Positions 27,484 to 37,875 of a stretch of 64,000 bases of DNA are shown piece by piece (the stretch's first letter is position 1; each line of letters starts with the position of its first letter). The stretch comes from Novosphingobium sp. PhB165 (lineage in GTDB: Bacteria > Pseudomonadota > Alphaproteobacteria > Sphingomonadales > Sphingomonadaceae), in the NCBI RefSeq assembly GCF_004341845.1, contig NZ_SLVB01000003.1, positions 558,001 through 622,000 on the forward strand, written 5' to 3'. The position numbers and the translations under genes are program-made. The notes beneath the pieces are model-generated. The model saw only the letters and a program-made list of their open reading frames with translations, did no database searches and had not been told where the DNA came from.

Positions 27484-28752
27484 TCAGAACGGCAGCTTGT
27501 AGAACCGCACCGCGTTGTCCTGCAGAACCTTCTTCTTGGTGGCGAAGTCGTAACCGCCCAGCACGTCCTTGATGTGCGCCTGCACGCCCGGATAGAGCGA
27601 GGTGGGGTGCGGGAAGTCGGTTTCGAACATCACGTTGCCCACGCCGATGGTTTCCAGCAGCAGCTTGGGTGCGATCTTCTCGAACCAGAAGGTGCACATG
27701 AAGTGGTCGCGGAAGTAGTCCCAGGGCTGCTTCTTCAGCACGTTGCGCTTGCTGGGCAGCATTTCCTGGAACTGGTGTTCCAGCGCTTCCACCGCGAAAG
27801 GCACCCAGCCCATGCCGCTTTCGATCAGGCCGATCTTGAGGTTCGGGTGACGATCCAGACGGCCCGAGACCATCCAGTTGCCCAGCGTTGCCGCGTTGCC
27901 GATCGAGAACATCGTGGCGACCACCGACAGCGTCTGTTCGAACTGGAAACCTTCCCAGGTCAGCGTGTTCGGGTCGATCGCGGCGTTGAGGTGGAAGTTG
28001 AGCGAGATGCCTTCGGCGTCGATCATCTCCAGGAACGGCGTCCAGTATTCATGGTTGAAGCTGGGCACGCCGACGCGCTCGGGCGTGTCGGGCAGCACGA
28101 AGCCGCGCAGGCCCATGTCGATGCAGCGGCGGGCTTCCTTCTCCATCTCCGCCTTGTTCCAGAACGGCAGGTGCGCCATCGGGAACAGACGTTCGCCCGA
28201 TTCGCGCTGATAGTCGGCGTTGAAATCGTTGAACGTCTTCATGATGGTGACGGCCAGATCGTCATCGCCCAGCGTCATCAGCATGCCCGCCTGGGTGACG
28301 CCGGAGTTCTGGAAGCAGATCTGCGCATAGACGCCCATGTCGTCCATCGCCTGAAGACGCGGGGCAATCTCGTGACCGCCCGGATGCGCTTCTTCCAGCG
28401 TCGGGAAAGCGAGGCGGCCGAGCAGCTTGTTGTTGTCCTTGCGGATCACGTTGCCGCCCAGCGAACCGCAGTTGCGGTCCCCGATATACCACCGGTCGAC
28501 GCCATCGGCATCGCGCTTCACGAAAGGCATCTTGCTCTTCAGGCCGATCGGCGCGCGGTCGGTGAACAGCGTCGGCGGTTCGCTGAGGTGGGTGTCGGTA
28601 TCGACGATCTTGATGCCTTCCAGCGACGGGTCGAGCCCGCCCGACTGCGTGGCGTAGTCCACCTCGCGGATCACCCCGCCCCTGGTGTAGCCTTCGGAGG
28701 ACCAGTACTTGCGTGCCGAGTCCTTCATTTCCTTGGTGTCTGCATCGGCCAT
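27484..28752 (-). CDS. Metal-dependent amidohydrolase (ACMSD-like TIM barrel)
   Basis: 422 residues from the ATG at 28750-28752, with GGGAGA upstream. The barrel begins IVDTDTHLSEPP, where the H-x-H of ordinary amidohydrolases is replaced by D-T-H as in the amidohydrolase_2 group. Later blocks include NFHLNAAIDPN and KIGLIESGMGWVPFAVEALE, then NVMFETDFPHPTSLYP near the end. The group includes decarboxylases and hydrolases of aromatic and other carboxylates. It is divergent from a cytochrome P450 gene (182 bases apart), so the pair probably shares a degradation route for an unknown substrate. Confidence 0.85.
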   Translation of the reverse strand: MADADTKEMKDSARKYWSSEGYTRGGVIREVDYATQSGGLDPSLEGIKIVDTDTHLSEPPTLFTDRAPIGLKSKMPFVKRDADGVDRWYIGDRNCGSLGGNVIRKDNNKLLGRLAFPTLEEAHPGGHEIAPRLQAMDDMGVYAQICFQNSGVTQAGMLMTLGDDDLAVTIMKTFNDFNADYQRESGERLFPMAHLPFWNKAEMEKEARRCIDMGLRGFVLPDTPERVGVPSFNHEYWTPFLEMIDAEGISLNFHLNAAIDPNTLTWEGFQFEQTLSVVATMFSIGNAATLGNWMVSGRLDRHPNLKIGLIESGMGWVPFAVEALEHQFQEMLPSKRNVLKKQPWDYFRDHFMCTFWFEKIAPKLLLETIGVGNVMFETDFPHPTSLYPGVQAHIKDVLGGYDFATKKKVLQDNAVRFYKLPF

Positions 28753-28934
28753 GGCCGTATCTCCCAAAAACGTATTGAGGACTCATGTCGCAACCCACGG
28801 GGCTGCAATCAATCGATGAGCCCAACGCCGAGACGATGAATGGCCTTGGTGCCGGTCCGGGACTGTACGGCTGCCTTGCCGCGCCTTGCCGCCGGAAGGA
28901 TGCCCGGGCATCCATGACCTCGGGAGAGACCATC

Positions 28935-30212
28935 ATGCCACAAATGCAGACGCTCGACGATATCCGTGTCGAATTCGATGCCCCCGACAACGTGCCGAAG
29001 GACCGGATCGTCGATCTCGGCTTCGCGATGGGCACCCTGCCCAACGATCTTGTCGACCCTTACGAACCCTGCGGCTGGCTTTCCGGGCCGGAGATTCCGC
29101 GCCTGCTGTTCAACCCGCCCTCGATGCACGGCCTCGGCGCCATCAGCGGCAACCGGCGCGGCAACTGGGTGGTCACGCATTACGAGGATATCGAGCGCGT
29201 CTATTCGGACAACGAGCACTTCTCGAACGCCGGAACCGCCGAATTCCAGCGCCTGATCGGGGAGACGTTCAAGTCCATCCCGCTCGCCATCGACCCGCCG
29301 GACCACCAGAAGTACCGGCTCTACCTGATGCCCTACTTCAGCCCCGCGCGGATCACCCGCGAGCTGGAGCCGTCCATCCGCAAGATCGTGACCGAGATGA
29401 TCGATGCCGTCGCCGACAAGGGCGAAGTGGACATGGCGTGGGACTTCGCGCGGGTCTATCCGGTGCGCATCTTCATGGGCCTGATGGGCTTCCCGGACGA
29501 GAAGTTCGACCAGTTCCTCGACTGGGAGTGGGACATCCTCCACTCCGGCAGCCTCGAAAAGATGCAAGCGGCGCTGCGCGGCGTGCTCGAATTCCTGCGC
29601 AGCTTCATCGCCGAGAAGGAAGCCAATCCGGATGAGCACCTCGTCTCGTCCATCGTCCATGGCCAGATCGAGGGCCGCGGGCTGACCGATGACGAGAAGA
29701 TCGGCATGGTCTGGTTCCTCTGGCTCGGCGGGCTCGATACCGTGGCCGCCACGATCGCGCAGATGTTCCGCCGCATGGCGCTCCAGCCCGAATTGCAGCA
29801 GCGCATCCGCGAGAATCCGGAAGTGATCAACTCTGCGGTCGAGGAATTCCTCCGCACCCAGCCGATCCTCTCCTCCGCGCGCTCGGCAACGAAGGACTTC
29901 GAGTGGCACGGCATTCAGGTGAAACAGGGGGATTCGTTCTCCTGCCTCAATCCCTCCGGCAACTTCGATCCCACGCGCTTCGAAAACCCGCGCGAGTTCG
30001 ACCCCGAACGCAAGGCAAACCGCCACTTCACATTCGTCGGCGGCGTGCACATCTGCCTTGGCGCCCACCTTGCCCGGCGGGAACTGCGGCTGCTGCTGGA
30101 AGAATGGTTTGCACGCATACCCGAATTCCGGGTGAAGCCGGGCGCGGACACCACGGTATTCCCCGGCCTGCTCTCGATCCGCAACCTGCCGATCGTGTGG
30201 GATGTAACGTAA
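28935..30212 (+). CDS. Cytochrome P450
   Basis: 425 residues, a soluble bacterial-type P450 (no membrane anchor). The I-helix oxygen-binding motif is GGLDT (within WFLWLGGLDTVAATIAQMF). The K-helix E-x-x-R corresponds to EEFLRTQP. The heme-binding loop FVGGVHICLGAHLARREL carries the axial Cys. The start ATG at 28935 has GGGAGAG 6-13 bases upstream. No ferredoxin or ferredoxin reductase gene is adjacent, so redox partners must be encoded elsewhere. The subfamily and substrate cannot be fixed; the divergent amidohydrolase is the only context. Confidence 0.93.
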   Translation: MPQMQTLDDIRVEFDAPDNVPKDRIVDLGFAMGTLPNDLVDPYEPCGWLSGPEIPRLLFNPPSMHGLGAISGNRRGNWVVTHYEDIERVYSDNEHFSNAGTAEFQRLIGETFKSIPLAIDPPDHQKYRLYLMPYFSPARITRELEPSIRKIVTEMIDAVADKGEVDMAWDFARVYPVRIFMGLMGFPDEKFDQFLDWEWDILHSGSLEKMQAALRGVLEFLRSFIAEKEANPDEHLVSSIVHGQIEGRGLTDDEKIGMVWFLWLGGLDTVAATIAQMFRRMALQPELQQRIRENPEVINSAVEEFLRTQPILSSARSATKDFEWHGIQVKQGDSFSCLNPSGNFDPTRFENPREFDPERKANRHFTFVGGVHICLGAHLARRELRLLLEEWFARIPEFRVKPGADTTVFPGLLSIRNLPIVWDVT

Positions 30213-30961
30213 AGAGAACGCGGAATTTCCGGGAGGCCTGCCTTCCGGATCCGCGATCTGTCTGGCGCGCGTTCAGCCGTTCGAGCGCGCGAAAGCCTGT
30301 CCTGCGGCCTGTTCCTGTCTCGGGAACGGGAAGAGCGGTTTACGCCTTCTGCCGCCTGACCTTAGATACCTTAGTGATACCGGCGGCAGCACAACCGCGT
30401 CAGATCCACGCGGGCTGCGGCAAGTTGTTCCGGCTTAGAAGCCTCTAATAATTCGACCGCGAGTTGTAATACTCTAAAAAAAAGAGTTTCCTGAGTCCTG
30501 CTGGTGAAACCGACTTCATAATTGTCCATGTAATCTAACAAAGATACACACTCCTGCATATCGTTTGCAGCTGTCTCCCATGGGCAGTGATAAGTATCGA
30601 ATATCATCTCGCAGCGACCCCTCGCGCTTAATATTTGTCCAACCAATCCGCTTCGTTCGGCGCGCCCCTAACATTCTTATTTCATTATTCAAATTACAAA
30701 ACGTTCAGCGATTGATATCATTTAGGTATCGGCATACAACCCTATAGGTATTAGATTGGTCCGTGGCGCCAGGGTCGAAAAATGCGATAAAAAACGGACG
30801 GCGACGGGCCTCGCGCCGACAGATAATTTCTGAGCGTACTTATTATTTAGGCAAATTAGTAATTTGCGACAGATGCGAGGCAATCGCAGTAAGAAAAGTT
30901 TGAAGATTTTATTTCCCGCGCACTGCCCGGGGGGGGCGTCAACAGCCCCCGCAATCGCCAT
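30213..30961. other. Low-GC intergenic patch
   Basis: From about 30420 to 30910 base composition drops sharply below the surrounding GC-rich DNA, with AT-rich runs such as 30601-30730 and 30840-30915. It contains one small minus-strand open frame (30371-30607). A run of 8 G lies at 30929-30936. The region upstream of the efflux permease stop could also hold transcript ends. Confidence 0.55.
30371..30607 (-). CDS. Small orphan protein in a low-GC patch
   Basis: 78 residues from the ATG at 30605-30607 (MIFDTYHCPWETAANDMQEC), with GAGGGG about 12 bases upstream. An in-frame start at 30644-30646 would add 13 residues. It is mostly helical: ETLFFRVLQLAVELLEAS is amphipathic. Four cysteines are present, two of them adjacent near the C-terminus (RLCCRRYH). 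No signal peptide or membrane helix. I do not recognise a family. The low GC around it suggests foreign origin, so it is more likely a real acquired gene than a random frame, but homology evidence is lacking. Confidence 0.4.
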   Translation of the reverse strand: MIFDTYHCPWETAANDMQECVSLLDYMDNYEVGFTSRTQETLFFRVLQLAVELLEASKPEQLAAARVDLTRLCCRRYH

Positions 30962-32128
30962 TCACGCCATCGCGCTGATGGTCGAGCGGAAGCGGGCCAG
31001 CGCGATCGCGAAGAACGCCGCGCCAATGCCGATGGTGGCCGCGAACTGCGGCCAGACCACGTCGAACCCCGCGCCCCGGAACAGGATAGCCTGCCCCAGT
31101 TCGACGAAATGCGTAGTCGGCGCGAGCAGCATCACGTTCTGCACCAGCTCCGGCATCGATTCGCGCGGCGTACTCCCGCCCGACAGCATCTGGAGCGGCA
31201 GCAGCACCAGGATCATCAACATGCCGAACTGCGGCATGTTGCGCGCGATGGTGGCGAGGAAAATGCCCATCGAGGTGGTCGAGAACAGCACCAGCCCGGC
31301 GCCTGCGAAGAACAGCGGCAGCGACCCCGCGATCGGCACCTGCATCAGCGCCCGCACCACCAGATTCACCGACAGCGCCGAGGCCAGCAGCACCACCAGC
31401 GCCATCGACCAGACTTTCGACATCATGATCTCGAACGGCGTCACCGGCATGACCAGCAAGTGCTCGATAGTGCCATGCTCGCGCTCGCGGATCAGGGCGG
31501 CGCCGGTGAGGATGATCGAAAGCATGGCGATCTGGTTGATGATCTGCGCCAGCGCGCCGAACCACGTGCGGTTGAGCGTGGGATTGAACCGCGCACGGAT
31601 CGCCAGGTCCACTTGCGGCGCGGCGTTGGCGCGGTAGCGGTTGACGAACTCGGTCACTTCGCCGGACACGATCTGCTGGATATGCCCGGTGCCGGTAAAG
31701 GCCTGGCTCATGCGCGTGGCATCGGTCAGCAACTGGATCTCGGCACCGCCTTCGTTCGAGCCGCGCCCGGCCAGCACGTCGCGCTGGAATCCGTGGGGAA
31801 TGTGCAGGACGAACGTGAAGTCGCCCGCGTCCATGCCGGGATCGACCTGATCGGGCGTAATCATCCGGGGCACCACGAACTGCGGCGGATAGAAGGCCGA
31901 GATGATGCGCTGCGAAAGCGGGGTATCGTCTTCATCGACAATGGCGATGGCCGCGTTGTGCAGCGTCTCCGGCGTCGAATTGGCGGAGGTATAGACCGAG
32001 ACGGTGAACGTGAAGACGATCAGCACCAGCATGATCGGATCGCGCCACAGGCTCCACAGCTCCTTCACGCCGAGCCGGTAGATGTTGGATATCTTGGCGA
32101 AAACGCGGCCGAACGAAGAAGCGGACAT
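30962..32128 (-). CDS. ABC-2 type permease (YhhJ-like)
   Basis: 388 residues. An N-terminal membrane helix (DPIMLVLIVFTFTVSVYTS) is followed by a large periplasmic loop and a C-terminal bundle of five helices starting near QIAMLSIILTGAALIREREHGTIEHLLVMP. The REREHGTIEHLLVMPVTPFEIM motif is typical of YhhJ/YbhR exporters. It is the last gene of the efflux operon, 1 base after the RbbA-like gene, and acts with it as a half-transporter. Confidence 0.88.
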   Translation of the reverse strand: MSASSFGRVFAKISNIYRLGVKELWSLWRDPIMLVLIVFTFTVSVYTSANSTPETLHNAAIAIVDEDDTPLSQRIISAFYPPQFVVPRMITPDQVDPGMDAGDFTFVLHIPHGFQRDVLAGRGSNEGGAEIQLLTDATRMSQAFTGTGHIQQIVSGEVTEFVNRYRANAAPQVDLAIRARFNPTLNRTWFGALAQIINQIAMLSIILTGAALIREREHGTIEHLLVMPVTPFEIMMSKVWSMALVVLLASALSVNLVVRALMQVPIAGSLPLFFAGAGLVLFSTTSMGIFLATIARNMPQFGMLMILVLLPLQMLSGGSTPRESMPELVQNVMLLAPTTHFVELGQAILFRGAGFDVVWPQFAATIGIGAAFFAIALARFRSTISAMA

Positions 32129-32129
32129 G

Positions 32130-34901
32130 TCAGGTCTCCTGTTTCTTCAGGAGCAGGATGGCCACCCCGACGATCACAGGGGCGGAGATCGCCAGCGGCA
32201 GGAACGCGCCCATGAGGTCCGAAAAGCCCAGCGCCTTGGAAAAGACGCCGCGGCTGATCGTGAACATGTGGCTGGCGGGGTAGATCTCTCCCATGAACCG
32301 CGCCCCGCCTTCCAGCGAGGAGACCGGATCGGTCATGCCGCCGAACGTGGTCGCGGGGATCATCGTGCCGATCATCGCCAGGAACATCGCCGCGATCTGG
32401 CTGCGCGTCAGGGCCGAGGCGAGCAGGCCCATCCCGGTCGCCGAAATGCAGTAGATCGTCGCCGCCAGCAGCAGCGTGAGGAAGCTGCCCTTCACCGGCA
32501 CGTCGAAGATGAAGATCGCCATCAGCACCATCAGCAGGAAATTGATGAGCGCCAGCGCCACATAGGGCGCCTGCTTGCCCAGCATGAACTCGCTCCGGGT
32601 AACCGGGGTGACGTAGAGGTTGATAATCGAGCCGATCTCCTTCTCGCGCACCACCGCCAGCGCGGTGAGCATCGCCGGGAGCATCAGCAGCAGCAGCGGG
32701 ATCACGATCGGCACCATCGCCGGCAGACTCTGCACGTCCGGATTGTAGCGGAAGCGGTTCTCTATGGAGAAGATCCCGGAGGTCGATCCCAGCCGCTGGC
32801 GCGCCTGCTCGGTCAGCCAGTGCTGGTGCAGGCCCTGGATATAGCCCTGCACCGTCTCCGCGCGCTGGGGATTGGCGCCATCGAACCACGCACCGATGGA
32901 GACCGGCCGCCCGGCACCCACATCGCGCGCGAAGCCCGGTGGAATCTCGATCGCCAGCGCCAGTTCGCCGGTCTGGAGCCGCCGGTCGAGATCGTCGTAA
33001 TCGCGGATCGGCGCATGCTCCTTGAAGTAATCCGAACCGGAGATATCGAGCGCGTAGTTCTGGCTGAGCGTGGTGCCGTCCCGGTCGAGCACGGCATAGG
33101 ACAGTTCGTTGATGTCGGTGGTCATGCCGAAACCGATCACCAGCATCAGGATCAGTGAACCGGCCAGTGCCAGCGTGGCGCGCACCGGATCGCGCTGCAA
33201 TTCCAGCGTCTCGCGCCAGGCATAAGTAAGGCAGCGCTGGAGGCTGAAGCTGCCGCCCACGTCGGGATGCTCGTCGGGCGGCGGGGCCGACAGCGCGGGG
33301 CCGGTGCCGTCGGCGGGCCGGGTGTCGCCGCCCGCTTCCACCAGATAGCCGATGAAGGCCTCTTCCAGATCCTTTGCGCCGCGCTTCTCGATCAGGCGGG
33401 CGGGCGTGTCGCTGTCCAGCACTTTGCCCGCGTGCATCATCGACATCCGGTCGCACCGCATGGCTTCGTTCATGAAGTGGGTGGAGATGAAGATCGTCAC
33501 TTTGTCGCGCCGCGACAGCGCCACCAGCAGGCGCCAGAAGGAATCGCGCGCCACCGGATCGACACCCGAAGTCGGCTCGTCGAGGATCAGCAAGTCCGGC
33601 CGGTGCACCATGGCCACCGCAAGGCTCAGCCGCTGCCGCATGCCGAGCGGCAGGCTGTCCGGCAGTTCGTCGATCTCGTGAGCCAGATCGAAACGCTCGA
33701 CCATTTCGGTGACGCGCGCGGGGATCTCCTCACGCGGGACATGGAACAGCCGCGCGTGGAGTTCGAGGTTCTGCCGCACCGTCAGCTCGCCATAGAGCGA
33801 GAAAGCCTGACTCATGTAGCCGACCCGCCGCCGGGTGGTGATATCGCTGGAATCGACCTTGTTGCCGAACAGCCATGCCTCACCCTCGGTGGCGGCAAGC
33901 AGGCCGGTCAGCATCTTCATCGTCGTCGACTTGCCGCAGCCGTTGGAGCCCAGGAAGCCGAAGATCTCGCCCCGCCTGATCCGGAAGCTGACGTGATCGA
34001 CGGCCGTGAAATCGCCGAAGCGCATGGTCAGGCCCTGCGCCTCGATGGCGACATCGTCCTCGTCGGCCTCCAGCGGCGGGATCACCACCGGCTCGTGCCC
34101 GCGCTTCTTCTCCTCGGGCAGCAGCGCGATGAAGGCTTCCTCCAGCGACGCGGTGCCGGTGCGCTGGAAAATCTCCTGCGGCGTGCCGGTGTCGAGCACA
34201 TTGCCGTCGTCCATCGCCACCAGCCAGTCGAAGCGCTGCGCCTCGTCCATGTAGGCGGTGGCGACGATCACGCTCATCTGCCCCTGTGTCTTGCGGATAT
34301 CGGCGATGAGATCCCAGAACTGCGCGCGGGCGAGCGGGTCGACGCCGGTGGTCGGCTCGTCGAGGATCAAGAGGTCGGGATCGTGGATCAGCGCACAGCA
34401 CAGGCCCAGCTTCTGCTTCATCCCGCCCGAAAGCTTGCCCGCCGGGCGCGCGAGAAAGGGATCGAGCCCGGTCGCCCGCGTCAGTTCGTCGATCCGGCGG
34501 CGGCGCTCTGCGGTGTCGTGGCCGAACAGGCGGCCGAAGAACTGGAGATTTTCCTCCACCGACAGCGTGGGATAGAGGTTCTTGCCCAGCCCTTGCGGCA
34601 TGTAGGCAATGCGCGGGCAGACCGCGAGGCGGTGCTTGCGATCGCGCATGTCGCCGCCGAGTACGCGGACCTCGCCCTCCTGCACCGCACGCGCGCCGGA
34701 CACCAGTGAGAGCAGGCTGGACTTGCCGACCCCATCCGGGCCGATCAGGCCGATCATCAGCCCGGTGGGGATGTCGAGCGTGATCCCGCGCAGCGCCTCG
34801 GTCTTGCCATAGTGCAGCCTGACGTCGGATACGCGGACCACGGGTTCGCCCGGCGCAGCGGCTGCCGGGCTTCCGGGGGGACCGGCGAGTGACGGGGACA
34901 A
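32130..34901 (-). CDS. rbbA: RbbA-like fused protein: two ABC ATPase domains plus ABC-2 permease
   Basis: About 923 residues. ATPase 1 has Walker [11 protein letters not shown], signature [11 protein letters not shown] and [13 protein letters not shown]. ATPase 2 has [13 protein letters not shown], the degenerate signature [12 protein letters not shown] and [15 protein letters not shown]-terminal ABC-2 membrane domain follows from about 590 to the end. I place the start at the TTG 34899-34901: GGAGG lies 5 bases upstream, immediately after the HlyD stop. An in-frame GTG is just before it, and a longer frame to 34958 overlaps the hlyD gene. The order HlyD - RbbA - YhhJ matches the YhiI-RbbA-YhhJ exporter type; the cargo is unknown. 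Confidence 0.9.
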   Translation of the reverse strand: MSPSLAGPPGSPAAAAPGEPVVRVSDVRLHYGKTEALRGITLDIPTGLMIGLIGPDGVGKSSLLSLVSGARAVQEGEVRVLGGDMRDRKHRLAVCPRIAYMPQGLGKNLYPTLSVEENLQFFGRLFGHDTAERRRRIDELTRATGLDPFLARPAGKLSGGMKQKLGLCCALIHDPDLLILDEPTTGVDPLARAQFWDLIADIRKTQGQMSVIVATAYMDEAQRFDWLVAMDDGNVLDTGTPQEIFQRTGTASLEEAFIALLPEEKKRGHEPVVIPPLEADEDDVAIEAQGLTMRFGDFTAVDHVSFRIRRGEIFGFLGSNGCGKSTTMKMLTGLLAATEGEAWLFGNKVDSSDITTRRRVGYMSQAFSLYGELTVRQNLELHARLFHVPREEIPARVTEMVERFDLAHEIDELPDSLPLGMRQRLSLAVAMVHRPDLLILDEPTSGVDPVARDSFWRLLVALSRRDKVTIFISTHFMNEAMRCDRMSMMHAGKVLDSDTPARLIEKRGAKDLEEAFIGYLVEAGGDTRPADGTGPALSAPPPDEHPDVGGSFSLQRCLTYAWRETLELQRDPVRATLALAGSLILMLVIGFGMTTDINELSYAVLDRDGTTLSQNYALDISGSDYFKEHAPIRDYDDLDRRLQTGELALAIEIPPGFARDVGAGRPVSIGAWFDGANPQRAETVQGYIQGLHQHWLTEQARQRLGSTSGIFSIENRFRYNPDVQSLPAMVPIVIPLLLLMLPAMLTALAVVREKEIGSIINLYVTPVTRSEFMLGKQAPYVALALINFLLMVLMAIFIFDVPVKGSFLTLLLAATIYCISATGMGLLASALTRSQIAAMFLAMIGTMIPATTFGGMTDPVSSLEGGARFMGEIYPASHMFTISRGVFSKALGFSDLMGAFLPLAISAPVIVGVAILLLKKQET

Positions 34902-34917
34902 GGTCACCTCCCCCGGC

Positions 34918-36009
34918 TCACTGCCCCGCTTTCGTTTCCGGCTTCGCCAGTGCCCCACTCAACCGGAGCGAGGCAGGCCATTCCGCCTTCGAATCGATCT
35001 TCACATAGGCCATGCCGGGAAGGCCGGTCTTCACCAGGCTCATGTAGCGGCGCAGCAGCGCGGGCGCGATCCGGGCGCGGACCCGGAACATCATCTTCTC
35101 GCGCTCGTTCGCAGTCTCCACGGTCTTGGGCGTGAACTGCGCGACATCGGCCACGAAGCTGATCGTCGCGGGAATCGGCGTGTTCGGCAGAGCATCGAGC
35201 ACGATGCGCGCCTCGCTGCCGATGGCCAGCCGACCGGCGGCGGTGGCGGGCAGGAAGAAGGTCATCGTCACATCGCTGAGGTCGACAAGGCTGACCACGC
35301 GGGCACCGGCGCCCACGACTTCGCCGGGCTGGGCCAGCCGGAACTGTACGCGCCCGTCGCGCGGGGAGCGCAGCGTGGCGTCGTTGATATCGGCCTCGAT
35401 GCGCTGGATCGTCGCCCGCGTGGCCTCCACCCGCGAGCCGGAGCCGATCACCTGATTGCGCGCATTGGTGATCGCCACTTGCGCCGAGGCCACTTGCGCG
35501 CGCGCCGCCTCCACGGCGGCGGAAGCGCCCTCCACTTGCGCGGCGTCGTCGTCGCGCTCCTGCACCGAAGTCGCGCCCTCGCGCGCCAATGTGCCCGAGC
35601 GGGTGAGCCGCTTGCGCGAGGCGTTCAGCTCGGCCAGCCGCTGGCGCACAACGGCGTCGGCCGCCGCTTTCTCCGCCTCACGCTGAGCGACCTGGGTCTG
35701 TGTCACCAGCACCGTGTTCTGCGCTTCGGCCAGTTGCGCCTCGGCTTCCGCCTTCTGCGCGGCCAGCACGTCCACATCCATATGCGCGACAATATCGCCC
35801 GCCTTCAGCATCTGCCCTTCGTCGACCACGATGTCGCGAATGCGGCCGGGCGACTTGGAGGCGATGTCGATCTCGGTCGCCTCAAGCCGGCCGTTGCCGC
35901 CGACGATGCCCTCCGGAAGGCCCGAGGGCGTCAGCAACTTCCACAAGCCGAAAGCCACGGCGATCAGCGCCGCGACGATCAGCCCCCTGACAAGCCAGGT
36001 CTTGTTCAT
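34918..36009 (-). CDS. HlyD-family periplasmic adaptor
   Basis: 363 residues. A single N-terminal membrane helix ([14 protein letters not shown]) is followed by a biotinyl-lipoyl-like half ([24 protein letters not shown]). Then come a long coiled-coil hairpin (about 80-200, rich in Ala/Glu/Arg), the returning lipoyl half ([18 protein letters not shown]) and beta-barrel domains. It bridges the ABC permeases to the outer membrane channel. ATG at 36007-36009 is preceded by GAGGGG, and the upstream gene's stop lies between the two. Confidence 0.92.
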   Translation of the reverse strand: MNKTWLVRGLIVAALIAVAFGLWKLLTPSGLPEGIVGGNGRLEATEIDIASKSPGRIRDIVVDEGQMLKAGDIVAHMDVDVLAAQKAEAEAQLAEAQNTVLVTQTQVAQREAEKAAADAVVRQRLAELNASRKRLTRSGTLAREGATSVQERDDDAAQVEGASAAVEAARAQVASAQVAITNARNQVIGSGSRVEATRATIQRIEADINDATLRSPRDGRVQFRLAQPGEVVGAGARVVSLVDLSDVTMTFFLPATAAGRLAIGSEARIVLDALPNTPIPATISFVADVAQFTPKTVETANEREKMMFRVRARIAPALLRRYMSLVKTGLPGMAYVKIDSKAEWPASLRLSGALAKPETKAGQ

Positions 36010-36011
36010 CG

Positions 36012-37454
36012 TCACTGCCCCTCGCTGGTAGGTGTCGTGGTCTCGAATGGCTGGTTGGCCGGGAAGCCGCCGCCCAGAGCGGAATAGAGAGTAACCACGC
36101 TGGCCAGTTCGGCGCGGCGCAATTGCACCAGCGCCTGCTCGGCATCGAAAAGATCGCGCTGGGCGTCGAGCACTTCGAGATAGGCCGAACGCCCGTTATC
36201 GAAGCGCAGCTGCGCCAGTCGTGCCCGCTCGCGCTGCGCCTCCACCAGCGTGCGCGTGGTCTCTATCTGCTTGGCGAGTTGGCGGCGGCGCACCAGCGCG
36301 TCCGACACGTCGCGGAAGGCGGACTGGATGGTCTGCTCGTAGGTTGCCACCGCCTGATCGCGGCGTGCCTTGGCCACGTCGAGATTGCCCCGCAGCCGCC
36401 CGGCGTTGAAGATCGGCATGACGATCGTCGGCGCAAAGCTCCACGCGGCACTGCCGCCGCTGAACAGGCCGTCCAGCGCGGAACTGGACGTGCCGTAGGC
36501 CCCGGTCAGGCTGATATTGGGGAAGAAGGCCGCGCGCGCCGCGCCGATATTGGCATTGGCGGCGCGCAACTGGTGCTCGGCCGAAACCACGTCGGGCCGA
36601 TTGACCAGCAGTTCCGAAGGCAGCCCCGGCGGCAGCGTGAATTCGGGAAAATCACCCGAGAGCCCAAGCGAACCCGGCGCGATCTGCACCGGCGCGCCCA
36701 CGAGCAGCGCCAGCGCATTCCGGTTGACCTCGCGGTCCTGATCGAGCGCCTGCATCGTCGTCTGCGCCTGCGCGAGCAGGACTTGCGACTGCGCCATGTC
36801 CAGCTTGTTGCCCGATCCCACCTCGTAGCGGCGGCGCATGATCCGCAGGGTTTCCTCACGCGTGGTGATCGACTGGCGGGCAAGCTCGGCGCGTTCCTCG
36901 TACTCGCGTTCGAGCAGGTAGCCGAGCGCCACTTGCGAGACGAGATCGGTGGCGACCGCCCGCCGCGCCTCCTCGCTGGCGAGGTACTGTTCGCGCGCCG
37001 CATCGCGCAAGTTGCGCAGGCGGCCCCAGAAGTCGATCTCCCAACTGGCGCTGAGCTGGGCGGTGACCTGCTTGATGTCGGCGTACTGGTCGGTGCCCGT
37101 CACCAGCGTGCGGCCGCGCGTACCGGTGCCGACCGCGTCCAGCTGCGGGTAGAGCGAGGAACCCTCGATCCGCCACGCCGCGCGCGCCTCGGCCACGCGG
37201 GCGGCGGCCAGCCGGATGTCCCGGCTGTTGGCCAGCGCCTGCGTGATAAGTACCTGAAGCTGCGCCTCGCGGAAGAACGCCTGCCAGTCGAGCGCGGCGA
37301 TGGACCGTCCCTCCGGCGCGCCCGCATAGCGATCGGGCACCGGCAGCGGCGGCTGCGTATAGGCAGGCGCGAACGAACAGGCGGAGAGGCTGAATAGAGG
37401 GACGAGCAGCGTAACGAGCACGCGGCGTCCGGGCGATCTTGGGCAGTCGGCCAT
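36012..37454 (-). CDS. Outer membrane efflux lipoprotein (OprM/TolC family)
   Basis: 480 residues. A lipoprotein signal ends in the lipobox LSAC. The two OEP repeats are visible: the first begins NSRDIRLAAARVAEARAAWRIE. The second has RPDVVSAEHQLRAANANIGAARAAFFPNISLTGAYG and later QIETTRTLVEAQRERARLAQLRFDNGRSAYLEVLDAQRDL. Trimers form the outer membrane exit duct. It is the promoter-proximal gene of the operon, ahead of the adaptor (2 bases). The ATG at 37452-37454 is favoured over a 16-codon longer frame. Confidence 0.93.
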   Translation of the reverse strand: MADCPRSPGRRVLVTLLVPLFSLSACSFAPAYTQPPLPVPDRYAGAPEGRSIAALDWQAFFREAQLQVLITQALANSRDIRLAAARVAEARAAWRIEGSSLYPQLDAVGTGTRGRTLVTGTDQYADIKQVTAQLSASWEIDFWGRLRNLRDAAREQYLASEEARRAVATDLVSQVALGYLLEREYEERAELARQSITTREETLRIMRRRYEVGSGNKLDMAQSQVLLAQAQTTMQALDQDREVNRNALALLVGAPVQIAPGSLGLSGDFPEFTLPPGLPSELLVNRPDVVSAEHQLRAANANIGAARAAFFPNISLTGAYGTSSSALDGLFSGGSAAWSFAPTIVMPIFNAGRLRGNLDVAKARRDQAVATYEQTIQSAFRDVSDALVRRRQLAKQIETTRTLVEAQRERARLAQLRFDNGRSAYLEVLDAQRDLFDAEQALVQLRRAELASVVTLYSALGGGFPANQPFETTTPTSEGQ

Positions 37455-37768
37455 GCTCAACAGCACAAAATCCCCTTCGCGCGCGATGGATTGCGGATGC
37501 AAGCGGAACTGGCATCCACGGGATCTGAGACGTGTCGATTGTTTTTATGGCTTGCGGGAAACTGTCCCGGCGACCGCACTATCCGTCTGGATAGCCAGAT
37601 ATTTATACGGGCCGGCCGAAGCTCCCGTCAATCTTGATAAGTTGGGAGGCGATAGCGGGATCGGCTATTGCGCACGAATACGGTTGTGACGGCGAAGTAT
37701 CGCCAGCAATCGGTGCAGGCGATTCCCGGCCGAACCGCCCATTTCCGCCCCAAACTGACGCAGGCAAG

Positions 37769-37801
37769 AAAAAAGGCCCGGAAGCACTGGGCTTCCGGGC
37801 C
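37769..37801 (-). terminator. Terminator of the candidate small RNA
   Basis: An 11-bp stem, 5-base loop and six T on the minus strand, the best intrinsic terminator in the window together with the one after the cyclophilin gene. Confidence 0.85.
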
Positions 37802-37875
37802 AAGGAATGTGGCTGCTCTTTTCAGAGCCGCCTTCGGGTCGCACCCTCTTCCTACCTGAGGCAAAATCCACACCG
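37769..37875 (-). ncRNA. Candidate small RNA with strong intrinsic terminator
   Basis: On the minus strand an 11-bp perfect stem (GGCCCGGAAGC at 37775-37785 with GCTTCCGGGCC at 37791-37801) is followed by a run of six T. No protein gene on that strand lies upstream of it, so it must end a short independent transcript. Two further hairpins precede it: 37836-37846 (GGGTCGCACCC, whose minus-strand sequence forms GGGT/ACCC) and 37811-37829 (GCTCT-GAAA-AGAGC core on the minus strand). An open frame overlaps (37628-37873) but runs straight through the terminator. The 5' end near 37875 is a guess, just past the CRP-like site. No known Rfam family is recognised. Confidence 0.45.

Noticed and set aside
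37628..37873. 81-codon minus-strand frame through the sRNA region
   Set aside because: It runs through an intrinsic terminator and lacks a ribosome site or similarity; the RNA structure explains the region better.
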